Source of the DNA: Sciscionella marina DSM 45152
GTDB lineage: Bacteria; Actinomycetota; Actinomycetes; Mycobacteriales; Pseudonocardiaceae
Assembly (NCBI RefSeq): GCF_000379465.1
Contig: NZ_KB905380.1
Coordinates: forward strand, 310,001-374,000
Reading direction: 5' to 3'
DNA: 64,000 nt
In this document: positions 12,143-20,010 of the stretch, piece after piece
Position numbering within the stretch: the stretch's first letter is position 1
Layout of the letters: each line of letters starts with the position of its first letter
Notes under the pieces: generated by a model
What the model was told of the DNA's origin: nothing
Database searches by the model: none
What the model saw: the letters and a program-made list of their open reading frames with translations, nothing else
Translations under genes and position numbers: made by a program

Positions 12143-13293
12143 GTTCTCAGACCTTCGTCCTTCCCGATCTCGGCGAAGGACTGACCGAGGCCCAGCTGAT
12201 CCGTTGGCTGGTCGAGCCGGGCGAACGGATCAGCGTGGACTCTCCGGTCGCTGAGGTCGAGACCGCGAAGGCCGCCGTCGAGGTCCCCTCCCCCTACGGC
12301 GGGGTGATCGAGACGCTGCACGGGGCCGAGGGCGCGGTGCTCAAGGTCGGCGAACCGCTGATCTCGGTGACCGACGAGGAGGAATCCCGTGGCGGTTCGG
12401 GGAATGTGCTCATCGGCTACGGCACCACGGCGGAATCCGAACCCGGCCACCGCGGGCACCGCCGTCCGGCCGTGGTCTCCCCGGTGGTGCGCAAACTCGC
12501 CCGCGAGGCCGGTGTCCCGCTGGACCGGATCCGTGGCACGGGCGCCGACGGGCTGATCACCCGCGCCGATGTCGAGGCCGCGATCGAACCGCGGCAGAGC
12601 GGTACGACGGACGCGCGCACCGGTCTCGGTGTCCGCGAGCGGATTCCGCTGACCGGCACCAGGAAAGCGATCGCCGAGGCGCTTTCCCGCAGCCGTACGG
12701 AGATCCCCGAGGCGACCGTCTGGGTGGACGTGGACGCCACGGCACTGCTCGCCCTGCGCGCCGAGCTGGACGGGCCGGGACTGCTGGCCTTTCTGGCCCG
12801 GTTCGCCGTCGCCGGGCTCGCCCGCTGTCCGGCCCTCAACGCCCGCGTCGACGAGCGGGCAGGCGAGATCGTGCACCTCGACGGGGTCAATCTCGGTATC
12901 GCCACCCAGACCGAGCACGGACTGCTTGTCCCCGCCGTCACCGCGGCACACACCCGCAACGCGCGCGAGCTCGACACCGCCATCCGGGAGGTCGTCGCGG
13001 CGGCCAGGTCCGGATCGGTGCGCGGCACGGGTTCGTTCACCGTCAACAACTACGGCCGGTTCGGCGTCGACGGCAGCGCCGCCATCATCAACCATCCCGA
13101 GGCCGCCATCCTCGGGATCGGGCGCATCCTGGACCGCCCGTGGATCGTGGACGGCGAGGTGACCGCGCGCCGGATCACCCAGTTGTCCCTGGTGTTCGAC
13201 CACCGGGTCTGCGACGGAGAGACCGCGGCCGGATTCCTCCGGTTCATCGCCGACGCCGTGGAGTCCCCCGTGGCCGCGTTGGCCAGCCTGTGA
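12139..13293 (+). CDS. bkdC: Branched-chain 2-oxoacid dehydrogenase E2 (dihydrolipoamide acyltransferase)
   Basis: The 384-residue protein has three domains in order. Residues 1-80 form one lipoyl domain with the modified lysine Lys44 in VETAKAAVEVP. Residues about 113-150 form the peripheral-subunit-binding domain (SPVVRKLAREAGVPLDRIRGTG). Residues about 170-384 form the acyltransferase core ending in the active site DHRVCDG with His355 and Asp359. It transfers acyl groups to CoA and builds the core of the complex. The linker after the lipoyl domain is short and not Ala/Pro-rich. A strong hairpin follows 20 bases after the stop. Confidence 0.9.
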   Translation: MSSQTFVLPDLGEGLTEAQLIRWLVEPGERISVDSPVAEVETAKAAVEVPSPYGGVIETLHGAEGAVLKVGEPLISVTDEEESRGGSGNVLIGYGTTAESEPGHRGHRRPAVVSPVVRKLAREAGVPLDRIRGTGADGLITRADVEAAIEPRQSGTTDARTGLGVRERIPLTGTRKAIAEALSRSRTEIPEATVWVDVDATALLALRAELDGPGLLAFLARFAVAGLARCPALNARVDERAGEIVHLDGVNLGIATQTEHGLLVPAVTAAHTRNARELDTAIREVVAAARSGSVRGTGSFTVNNYGRFGVDGSAAIINHPEAAILGIGRILDRPWIVDGEVTARRITQLSLVFDHRVCDGETAAGFLRFIADAVESPVAALASL

Positions 13294-13312
13294 CCGGATC
13301 ACCGATAGACTG

Positions 13313-13338
13313 ACCCCGTTGTCGATCATGAACGGGGT
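13313..13338 (+). terminator. Strong hairpin after the bkd operon, over the next gene's ribosome site
   Basis: ACCCCGTT (13313-13320) and AACGGGGT (13331-13338) are perfect complements with a 10-base loop. The stem lies between the E2 stop and the quinone oxidoreductase start. There is no T-run, so it is not a classical terminator, but actinobacterial terminators often lack one. The right arm contains the GGGG that would serve as ribosome site for the next gene, so it could also limit that gene's translation. Confidence 0.45.
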
Positions 13339-13349
13339 GTGATGCGGTG

Positions 13350-14318
13350 ATGCGCGCGGTACGAGTCGTCGAACTGGACGGGCCCGGTTCGGTCCGGCTG
13401 GACGAGATCCCCGAGCCCGAACCGAACGGTGTGGTCATCGAGGTGCACGCGGCCGGGGTCGCCTTCCCCGATGTGCTGCTGACCCGCGGGCTCTACCAGA
13501 TGAAACCGGATCCGCCGTTCGTGCTCGGTGCGGAACTCGCCGGGGTGGTGCGCTCAGCGCCCGCGGACAGCGGGTTCACCGAAGGTGATCGGGTCGCCGG
13601 GCTGATCATGCTCGGCAACGCGATGGCCGAGGTCGCGGTGCTGCCCCCGCAGACGGTGTTCCGGTTGCCGGACAATGTATCCCTGCGGGCCGCGGCCGGG
13701 CTGCCGTTCAACGACCTCACCGTGCACTTCGCGCTGCGCGAGCGCGGCCGCATCGCCGAGGGCGAGACCGTGCTGGTGCACGGCGCCGCGGGCGGTATCG
13801 GCACATCCACCCTCCGGCTCGCCGGGGCGCTCGGCGCGGGCCGCACCATCGCCGTGGTGAGCACCGAGGAGAAGGCCGCCGTGGCCCGTGCCGCCGGAGC
13901 CACCGACACCGTGCTCACCGAGGGCTGGCTCGACCAGGTCAGGGAACTCACCGGCGGCCGCGGCGTGGACATCGTCGTGGACCCGGTCGGCGGGGACCGG
14001 TTCACCGACAGCGTGCGCTCCCTGTCCCGGGCGGGCCGGGTACTGGTGCTGGGCTTCACCGGCGGAGAGATCCCCACCGTGAAGGTGAACCGGCTGTTGC
14101 TCAAGAACGCGGCCGTGATCGGCGTCGGCTGGGGCGAATGGGTGCTCGGCAATCCCGGTTACCTGGCCGAACAGTGGGCCGAACTGGGACCATTGCTCGC
14201 CTCCGGCGAACTGAGCGCCCCGGAGCCGGTGTGCCGGCCACTCGAACACGCCGCCGAAGCGCTCGCCGCCCTGGAGAACCGCGCCGCGACCGGCAAGTTC
14301 GTGCTCACCGTCCGGTGA
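13350..14318 (+). CDS. NADPH:quinone oxidoreductase family protein (zinc-free MDR)
   Basis: The 322-residue protein is a medium-chain dehydrogenase/reductase without the zinc cysteines. It has the N-terminal GroES-like half (GVAFPDVLLTRGLYQMKPDPPFVLGAELAGVV) and a Rossmann half with VLVHGAAGGIGTSTLRLAGALGA, a typical quinone-reductase nucleotide site. It likely reduces quinones or enoyl compounds with NADPH. The start may be the ATG at 13350 or the GTG one codon earlier. The last 14 bases overlap the convergent hydrolase gene. It follows the bkd operon but a hairpin separates them, so membership is doubtful. Confidence 0.85.
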   Translation: MRAVRVVELDGPGSVRLDEIPEPEPNGVVIEVHAAGVAFPDVLLTRGLYQMKPDPPFVLGAELAGVVRSAPADSGFTEGDRVAGLIMLGNAMAEVAVLPPQTVFRLPDNVSLRAAAGLPFNDLTVHFALRERGRIAEGETVLVHGAAGGIGTSTLRLAGALGAGRTIAVVSTEEKAAVARAAGATDTVLTEGWLDQVRELTGGRGVDIVVDPVGGDRFTDSVRSLSRAGRVLVLGFTGGEIPTVKVNRLLLKNAAVIGVGWGEWVLGNPGYLAEQWAELGPLLASGELSAPEPVCRPLEHAAEALAALENRAATGKFVLTVR

Positions 14319-15168
14319 CGCCATCGGCGGGGACCGCACCGGTCTCGGCGAGGAAGCCGGTGAGCACCTCGGTGAGCCGCTCCGGCTGGTCCTCCGGGAT
14401 GAGGGTGCCCGAACTCGCGATCTCGACCAGACGGGAGTCGGGGAACAGTGCGGCGAGCCTGCGCCCGTGCGCGCGGGGCATCAGCTTGTCCCTGTCCGCC
14501 CACACCACCAGCACCGGCCGGTCGAACTCCCGCAGCCGCTCGCTCAGTTCCAGCAGCCGGGCCCGTTTCGGCGCGGAGGTGGCGAACTTGACGAAGTCCC
14601 GCAGCACGTTCGCGTCACTGGTCAGCGGTTCGAACCAGTCCCGCATGACCTCGTCGGGCACTCCACGCAGGCTCAGGGCACCGTAGGCCTGGCGGCTCTG
14701 CCGGAACCACTTCCTGCCGAACAGCCACACGGCGAGCTTCGTGCCACCGGGAATCCGCAGCAGCCGCGCGAGTCCCTTGGCCGAACCGGGCGGGAAATTG
14801 TCGAACGCCTCGCAGGCCACGAACACCAGTCTGGCCACCCGTTCGGTGCACCCCTCGGCGACCAGGAACTGCGGGCCGCCCCAGTCGTTCATCACCACGG
14901 TCACGTCCCGCAGGTCGAGCCGTTCCAGGAACTCCGCGAGCAGACGCGCGAGCCCCTGCTGGGTCAGGTCGGCATCGGCATGCATCGGGGTCCGGTGCCC
15001 GCCGAGCGGGAGCGTCGGGAGCACACAGCGGTAGCCGTGCAGCAGCGGCACGACCTTGCGCCACTGCGTCTCGTTCATCGGCAGCCCGTGGGTCAGCACG
15101 AGAACGGGCCCCTCACCCCCGGTGTCGAGATAGTCGATCGGTCCCGCCGAAAGTTCGATTCGAGGCAT
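14305..15168 (-). CDS. Alpha/beta hydrolase with Asp nucleophile motif but no catalytic His
   Basis: The 287-residue protein has the oxyanion motif HGLPMNETQW (residues 27-36) and the nucleophile elbow VVMNDWGGP, in which Asp95 takes the place of the usual Ser. An Asp followed by Trp is the elbow of haloalkane dehalogenases and epoxide hydrolases. The acid residue is probably in WADRDKLMP. At the place of the catalytic His (SGH in relatives) the sequence reads SSGTLIPEDQPE, so Thr255 stands there. It may have another function or activity than its fold suggests. A TetR gene is divergent, 77 bp away, with TAGA/TCTA repeats in between. Confidence 0.75.
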   Translation of the reverse strand: MPRIELSAGPIDYLDTGGEGPVLVLTHGLPMNETQWRKVVPLLHGYRCVLPTLPLGGHRTPMHADADLTQQGLARLLAEFLERLDLRDVTVVMNDWGGPQFLVAEGCTERVARLVFVACEAFDNFPPGSAKGLARLLRIPGGTKLAVWLFGRKWFRQSRQAYGALSLRGVPDEVMRDWFEPLTSDANVLRDFVKFATSAPKRARLLELSERLREFDRPVLVVWADRDKLMPRAHGRRLAALFPDSRLVEIASSGTLIPEDQPERLTEVLTGFLAETGAVPADGVTGR

Positions 15169-15183
15169 GACACCTCCTCTTGA

Positions 15184-15205
15184 TAGATCGTTCTAATGTA
15201 GACTA
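15184..15205. promoter_or_regulatory. TAGA/TCTA repeat cluster, candidate operator of the LmrA-like TetR
   Basis: TAGA (15184-15187), TCTA (15192-15195), TAGA (15199-15202) form an inverted repeat TAGATCGTTCTA and a second overlapping one. The cluster lies between the divergent hydrolase and TetR genes. TAGAC/GTCTA-like operators are known for LmrA/YxaF-type TetR proteins, the type encoded next door. Confidence 0.5.
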
Positions 15206-15245
15206 GCAGCAGCACCGCGGATCCGGAAGGCGAGAGGAGTACCAG

Positions 15246-15836
15246 ATGGGCACGGCGCAGCCGGACACCCGGACCAGGATTCGGGAGGCGGCCGCGATGT
15301 TGTTCCGCCGCAACGGTTTCCCGGGAACAGGGCTGAAATCGATCGCCGCGGAGTCCGGGGCGCCCTTCGGCTCGATCTACCACTTCTTCCCCGGCGGCAA
15401 GGAACAGCTCGCCGAGGACACGATCCGCACGACCGGTCCGGAGTACATGCGCCTGGTGCTGAGCCTGATCGAGGACGCCACGGATCCCCTCGAAGCACTG
15501 GGCGAAGCCTTCGAGGCCGCCGCGGCCACCCTCGCGGCCACCGATTATGCGGACGCCTGCCCGATCGCGACCATGGCCCTCGAAGTAGCGAGTACCAACG
15601 AGACACTGCGCATCGCCACCGCCGAGGTGTTCGCGGACTGGGTCGAAGCGGGCACCCGGTGGTTCTCCCGCTGGGTCGACGATCCGGCAACGGCCCGCGA
15701 ACTGACCCAGTCGATGATCATGCTCCTGGAGGGCGCGTTCCTGCTGAGCCGTGCCGCACGGGCCCCGGAGCCGATCCATACGGCCGGGCGCTCCATGGTC
15801 GCCCTCGCCCGCACCGCGATCGAGCGATCGGCCTGA
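15246..15836 (+). CDS. TetR family regulator, LmrA/YxaF-like
   Basis: The 196-residue protein starts at an ATG after AGGAGTACC. The HTH spans about residues 10-55 (RIREAAAMLFRRNGFPGTGLKSIAAESGAPFGSIYHFFPGGKEQL). The form GSIYHFFPGGKEQLA is characteristic of the LmrA/YxaF group, whose members repress efflux pumps or dioxygenases and respond to antibiotics or flavonoids. Here the only adjacent target is the divergent alpha/beta hydrolase. The tetrad repeat in the intergenic region fits an operator. Confidence 0.82.
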   Translation: MGTAQPDTRTRIREAAAMLFRRNGFPGTGLKSIAAESGAPFGSIYHFFPGGKEQLAEDTIRTTGPEYMRLVLSLIEDATDPLEALGEAFEAAAATLAATDYADACPIATMALEVASTNETLRIATAEVFADWVEAGTRWFSRWVDDPATARELTQSMIMLLEGAFLLSRAARAPEPIHTAGRSMVALARTAIERSA

Positions 15837-15905
15837 TCCACACCCCGTGTTCACCACCCGCGAAAGGCGGCACCCCGTTGTGCCCGGATCCCTAGGCTGT
15901 GCACG

Positions 15906-16334
15906 GTGAACACACCATGGGATCCCACGACACCCGGCCTTCTCCGGCTGCCTTCCGGGCGGCTGCTCCGCGGCCGCGGCCTGCGTAACGGGCTCCCCGA
16001 AGGACAGCGGCCCACCTTCGCGCTCTATCTGCTCGGTCGCACCCCGCCCGAGGTCGAGTGGGAATCCCGATGGGTCCGCTGGCCGGATTTCCGCCTGCCC
16101 GCCGACCGGCCCGCCGCACGTGCCGCCCTGGCCGAAGCGCTCGAGCGCGCGGAGACCGAACGAGTGGAGCTGGCGTGCGGTGGCGGTCTCGGGCGCACCG
16201 GAACCGCGCTCGCCTGCCTTGCCGTGCTCGACGGGATTCCCGGTACGGAGGCGGTCGGCTACATCCGGGAACACTACGCTCCGCGTGCCGTGGAAACCCC
16301 GTGGCAGCGCCGGTTCATCCGCAGGTTCCGCTGA
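15906..16334 (+). CDS. Protein-tyrosine phosphatase-like protein
   Basis: The 142-residue protein has the Cys-based phosphatase signature CX5R as CGGGLGRTGT (Cys91, Arg97) and a WPD loop, VRWPDFRLP, whose Asp61 would be the general acid. Both are at the expected distance for a compact dual-specificity or tyrosine phosphatase. The His that usually precedes the Cys is Ala here. It starts with a GTG and has no signal peptide, so it is cytosolic. The substrate is unknown; phosphotyrosine, phosphoinositides or nucleotides are possible. Confidence 0.75.
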   Translation: MNTPWDPTTPGLLRLPSGRLLRGRGLRNGLPEGQRPTFALYLLGRTPPEVEWESRWVRWPDFRLPADRPAARAALAEALERAETERVELACGGGLGRTGTALACLAVLDGIPGTEAVGYIREHYAPRAVETPWQRRFIRRFR

Positions 16335-16373
16335 GACCCGGAATTGTCAGTGCCCGGTTCTAGGCTCGCGGGC

Positions 16374-16964
16374 ATGGACGAACTCACCGGCATTGCCGCC
16401 GACCTGCACCGTTACCTGCAACAGTCCCGCGAACACGTGCTCACCAAGCTGGACGGGCTCTCCGAGTACGACATCCGCCGCCCGTTGACCCCGAGCGCGA
16501 CGAACCTGCTCGGCCTGGTCAAGCACCTCGCCACCGTCGAATTCGGCTACCTCGGCGCCTGCGTGGGGCGCCCCGGAACGATCACCCTGCCCTGGGTCGA
16601 CGACGAATCCATCTGGGACGGCGCCGATATGTGGGCACAATCCACCGAATCCTCGACCGAACTGCGCGAGCTCTACCGGACCGTGTGGCGGCACTCCGAC
16701 GAATCCATCGCACAGCTCGGCCTCGACGCACCCGCGCGGGTGCCGTGGTGGCCCGAAGAGCGACGGGACACCACCCTCGGCTCACTGCTCGTGCGGATGG
16801 TCGACGAAACCGCGCACCACGCGGGCCACATCGACATCGTCCGGGAACTGATCGACGGCGAAGGCGGCGCCGACGCCGAGGACCTCGGGGGTGCCGAATG
16901 GTGGCGGAACTACTACGCCAAGGTGACCGCGGCCGCCGAACAACACCGGAAACCCGTTGTATGA
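16374..16964 (+). CDS. DinB/DUF664 family protein
   Basis: The 196-residue protein has the DinB-like four-helix layout seen in DUF664 proteins: ELTGIAADLHRYLQQSREHVLTKLDGLSEYDIRRPLTPSATNLLGLVKHLATVEFGYL. His53 in VKHLATVE and the C-terminal pair in VDETAHHAGHIDIVREL are the expected divalent-metal ligands. Related enzymes transfer thiols such as mycothiol or bacillithiol, but most DUF664 members have no known reaction. The ATG chosen is the first with a matching domain start. Confidence 0.8.
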   Translation: MDELTGIAADLHRYLQQSREHVLTKLDGLSEYDIRRPLTPSATNLLGLVKHLATVEFGYLGACVGRPGTITLPWVDDESIWDGADMWAQSTESSTELRELYRTVWRHSDESIAQLGLDAPARVPWWPEERRDTTLGSLLVRMVDETAHHAGHIDIVRELIDGEGGADAEDLGGAEWWRNYYAKVTAAAEQHRKPVV

Positions 16965-17073
16965 CAAGGAAAAAGCGCTGATCCCAACCGGTCCGTCCAC
17001 GCCTCACCCAGCGCTGTAACGGCGCCCGAGGTTCTCCGATAAACGGTCATCATCCTTCTGACCAGGAGAAACC

Positions 17074-17400
17074 ATGGCTACAACGGCACCACGAGCGGTC
17101 ACACCCGGTAGATCCAAGACCCTTGGCATACTCGCATTGGTCTTCGGGATCATCGCGCTCGCCATCAGTCCCGTGCCGATCCTCAACAACGTCGGGGCGA
17201 TCATCGGCGGCGCGGCGGTCGTACTCGGCATCATCGGAATCTGGAAATCCGCGCGTGCCATGTCCATCTCCGGTGTCGTATGCGGAATAGCGGGCATCGC
17301 CATCACGCTTGTTCTGCAAGCGCAGTGGTCCGCCGAACTCGACAAGGTCGGCGATCAGCTCAAGAACATGCCGATGCCCACCGCCACCCAACCGAAGTAA
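17074..17400 (+). CDS. Small membrane protein, DUF4190-like
   Basis: The 108-residue protein has hydrophobic segments at about residues 16-38, 43-58 and 65-85, with the pattern LGILALVFGIIALAI and GGAAVVLGIIGIWKSARAM common to DUF4190 proteins. A GACCAGGAG ribosome site lies just before the ATG. The C-terminal 25 residues are polar and may be outside the membrane. Nothing in the sequence shows a function. It stands alone with its own leader. Confidence 0.7.
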   Translation: MATTAPRAVTPGRSKTLGILALVFGIIALAISPVPILNNVGAIIGGAAVVLGIIGIWKSARAMSISGVVCGIAGIAITLVLQAQWSAELDKVGDQLKNMPMPTATQPK

Positions 17401-17513
17401 CATTCATCGCTTCGAACAAAAAGACGCCCCGCCTGAAAAACACGGGCTAATCCATTCGGGCGATTTCCGGCTAAGCAGTTCATCAGCGCCCGGCTTCTGC
17501 TAGTATAGATGTT

Positions 17514-18548
17514 ATGAGCACTGGGGAAATGGGGATAAAACTGTCGAGTCGGGAGTGGCTTGACCGGTTCATCGAACAGGCCGTCGTAGTGCGTCGTGCC
17601 GAAGCCGAGTCATTACATCAGCTTGCCGAGTTGGATAAGGAGGGTTGCGCCGGTCGAATTCGGGTACTGCGGTTCGGCGGCGACTCTGGCGCGGGACGTG
17701 CTAGGCATTAGTCGTGCCGAAGCACGCCGAATGGCCGAACGGGCACGAATGTTGTTCGGCGCGCTCGGTATCAGTGGGGAACCACTCTCCCCGGATTTAC
17801 CGAACACCGCCGAAGCCTATTCGCGCGGAGAAGTCGGCACCGAACACGTGGACCGGATTCGTCAGTTTGCCGGCGAGCTTTCCGCCGAGATACTGATCGG
17901 AGACGCGTGGCCGATCGCGGAAAAGGCTCTCGCCGAGATCGCCGGTGAGGTCGGACCACACTGGCTCGTCCGTCCGATTCGAGAACTGCAGACGCGACTC
18001 GATCCGGATGGACAGGAACCCACCGACCGCGAACTCACCCGCCCAGCCCGGCAGATCTGGCTGGAGCAGTAGCAGAACAACTGGACCATCCGCGGAACCC
18101 TGGACCACGAAACCGGCCCAAACTCCGCAGCGCCCTCGACGCACTCGGCAAACCCCGCAGCACCGAAACCAACGGCGGCACACCCGATATACGCACCCAG
18201 GCCGAACGCGACGCCGATGCATTAGCCGACGTGATTCAACTTGCCGCGAACTCGGAAAACCTCCCCGAATCAGGCGGCGAAGTATTCGACATGGGCTGCC
18301 GCGAACGCACCGCACCACCAAAACTCCGCCGCCGACTCATCGCCCGAGACCACGGCTGCGCCCACCCCGACGGCGGACTCACCACCGAAGAAAACATGGT
18401 GCTCCGCTGCGCCCACCACCACACCCTCATCCACAACACCGACTGGCAAGTTCGCATCACCAAGGGCAAACCAGAATTCACCCCACCCGAATATCGGCCG
18501 TTCCATTGCGGAAAGCGCCATTTTGTGACCTCAGCGGAGGGTCGTTAG
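17514..18548 (+). pseudogene. Decayed DUF222/13E12-repeat HNH endonuclease gene
   Basis: Three pieces of one DUF222/HNH protein lie in order but not in one frame. The first frame reads to about 17645 (SREWLDRFIEQAVVVRRAEAESLHQLAELD). The second continues with GYCGSAATLARDVLGISRAEARR to a TAG at 18070-18072. Reading through the TAG gives WTIRGTLDHETG, after which the frame changes again near 18118 to LRSALDALGKPRS. The last piece (18231-18548) ends with ENMVLRCAHHHTLIHNTDW. Compared with the family, about 60 residues before VFDMG and about 20 residues with the catalytic AHH of the HNH motif are missing. The gene is thus inactive by two shifts, a stop and two deletions. The base use of the 3' end, rich in C and A, differs from its neighbours. 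Confidence 0.85.
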
Positions 18549-18558
18549 CGTTGCAGCC

Positions 18559-20010
18559 ATGGAATGGAATTTCCGGTCGGCCGGGGAGCTGGCGGCCGCG
18601 CTCCGTGCCGGCGAGGTGTCCTCGGTGGAACTGACCGACGCGGCGATCGCCGGGATCGAACGGGATGACGGGGCGATCAACGCGATCTGTGTGCCCGACT
18701 TCGATCGCGCGCGGGTGGCGGCGCGGGACGCCGATCGAGCACGCGCCCGGGGTACGGATCGGCCGCTGCTGGGTATTCCGGTAACGGTCAAGGAGTCCTA
18801 CAACATGGCCGGGATGCCCACGACCTGGGGCATGCCGCAATACCGGAACTTCGAACCACCCGAGGATGCGGTACAGGTGTCGCGGCTGAAAGCCGCGGGC
18901 GCGGTAGTGCTCGGCAAGACCAATGTGCCCCTGGGGCTGCAGGACATCCAGAGTTTCAACCAGATCTACGGCACCACCAACAACCCGTGGGACACCAGTC
19001 GCACCTCGGGCGGATCCTCCGGCGGCTCGGCGGCGGCCCTGGCGTGTGGATTCGGCGCGCTGTCCATCGGCTCCGACCTCGCGGGTTCGCTGCGCACCCC
19101 GGCACATTTCTGTGGCATCCACGCACACAAACCGACACTCGGACTGGCGGCGATCCGCGGTATGACGCCGCCGTCCGCACCGGCTCTGCCGACCGAAGCC
19201 GATCTCGCCGTGGTCGGCCCGATGGCGCGCACCGCCGGTGATCTCAGTCTGCTGCTCGACGTGATGGCCGGCCCGGACCCGTTGACACTCGGCCTGGCCC
19301 ACCAGGTGACGCTACCGCCCGCGCGCCACGAAACACTCGGCGACTTCCGGGTCCTGGTCCTCGACGAGCATCCGCTGATCGCGACCGGGACCGCGGTTCG
19401 AGCGGGAGTGAACCGGGTGGCCGACGCGCTTGTCGCCGATGGTGCCCGCGTCGAACGGCACAGCCCACTGCTGCCCGATCTGGCCGAAGCCGCGTCGCTG
19501 TACATGCGGTTGCTGGTTTCCGGCACCGTTGCACGTTTTCCCGTCGAAGGGTACGAGCAGCTGCGGGACCGCGCAGCCGGACTGAACCCACACGACCACA
19601 GCCTCGATGCGACCCGGCTGCGCGGAATGGTGTCGAGTCACCGCGATTGGCTCGAGGTGACCAACCGTCGTGAGATCCACCGCCACGGCTGGCGGCAGCT
19701 GTTCGCCGGGTTCGATGCCGTGCTGTGCCCGATCACGCCGACCCCCGCGTTCCCGCACGACCACAACCCCGATCCGTTGCAGCGGAGGCTCGATATCGAC
19801 GGGGCCGAGTACCCGTACTTCGACCAGCTCGTCTGGGCCGGACTGGCCACCATGCCCGGCCTTCCCGCGACGGCGATACCGACGGGGCGCTCCCCCGAGG
19901 GGCTGCCGGTGGGAGTACAGCTCATCGGTCCGATGTTCGAAGACCGCACCACACTGCGACTGGCCGAACTGCTCGAACAACGAATCGGTGCCCCACCGGC
20001 CGCGTGCTAG
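18559..20010 (+). CDS. Amidase (amidase signature family)
   Basis: The 483-residue protein shows the full Ser-cisSer-Lys triad: Lys78 in PVTVKES, Ser153 in the GGSSGGSAAA signature and Ser177 in GSDLAGSLRTPA. It hydrolyses a carboxamide or a similar C-N bond to acid and ammonia. The C-terminal SWAGLAT-like segment (LVWAGLATMPGLPATAIPTG) is typical. It starts 10 bp after the HNH pseudogene and ends in a CTAG shared with the convergent PucR gene. It could supply substrate to the neighbouring ureohydrolase operon, but it lies on the other side of the regulator. Confidence 0.88.
   Translation: MEWNFRSAGELAAALRAGEVSSVELTDAAIAGIERDDGAINAICVPDFDRARVAARDADRARARGTDRPLLGIPVTVKESYNMAGMPTTWGMPQYRNFEPPEDAVQVSRLKAAGAVVLGKTNVPLGLQDIQSFNQIYGTTNNPWDTSRTSGGSSGGSAAALACGFGALSIGSDLAGSLRTPAHFCGIHAHKPTLGLAAIRGMTPPSAPALPTEADLAVVGPMARTAGDLSLLLDVMAGPDPLTLGLAHQVTLPPARHETLGDFRVLVLDEHPLIATGTAVRAGVNRVADALVADGARVERHSPLLPDLAEAASLYMRLLVSGTVARFPVEGYEQLRDRAAGLNPHDHSLDATRLRGMVSSHRDWLEVTNRREIHRHGWRQLFAGFDAVLCPITPTPAFPHDHNPDPLQRRLDIDGAEYPYFDQLVWAGLATMPGLPATAIPTGRSPEGLPVGVQLIGPMFEDRTTLRLAELLEQRIGAPPAAC

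Noticed and set aside
13293-13347. Quinone oxidoreductase as part of the bkd operon
   Set aside because: A strong hairpin separates them and the enzyme has no role in branched-chain oxoacid oxidation.
14305-15168. Calling the hydrolase a haloalkane dehalogenase
   Set aside because: Only the Asp-Trp elbow supports it; the catalytic His and the halide-site pattern cannot be shown.
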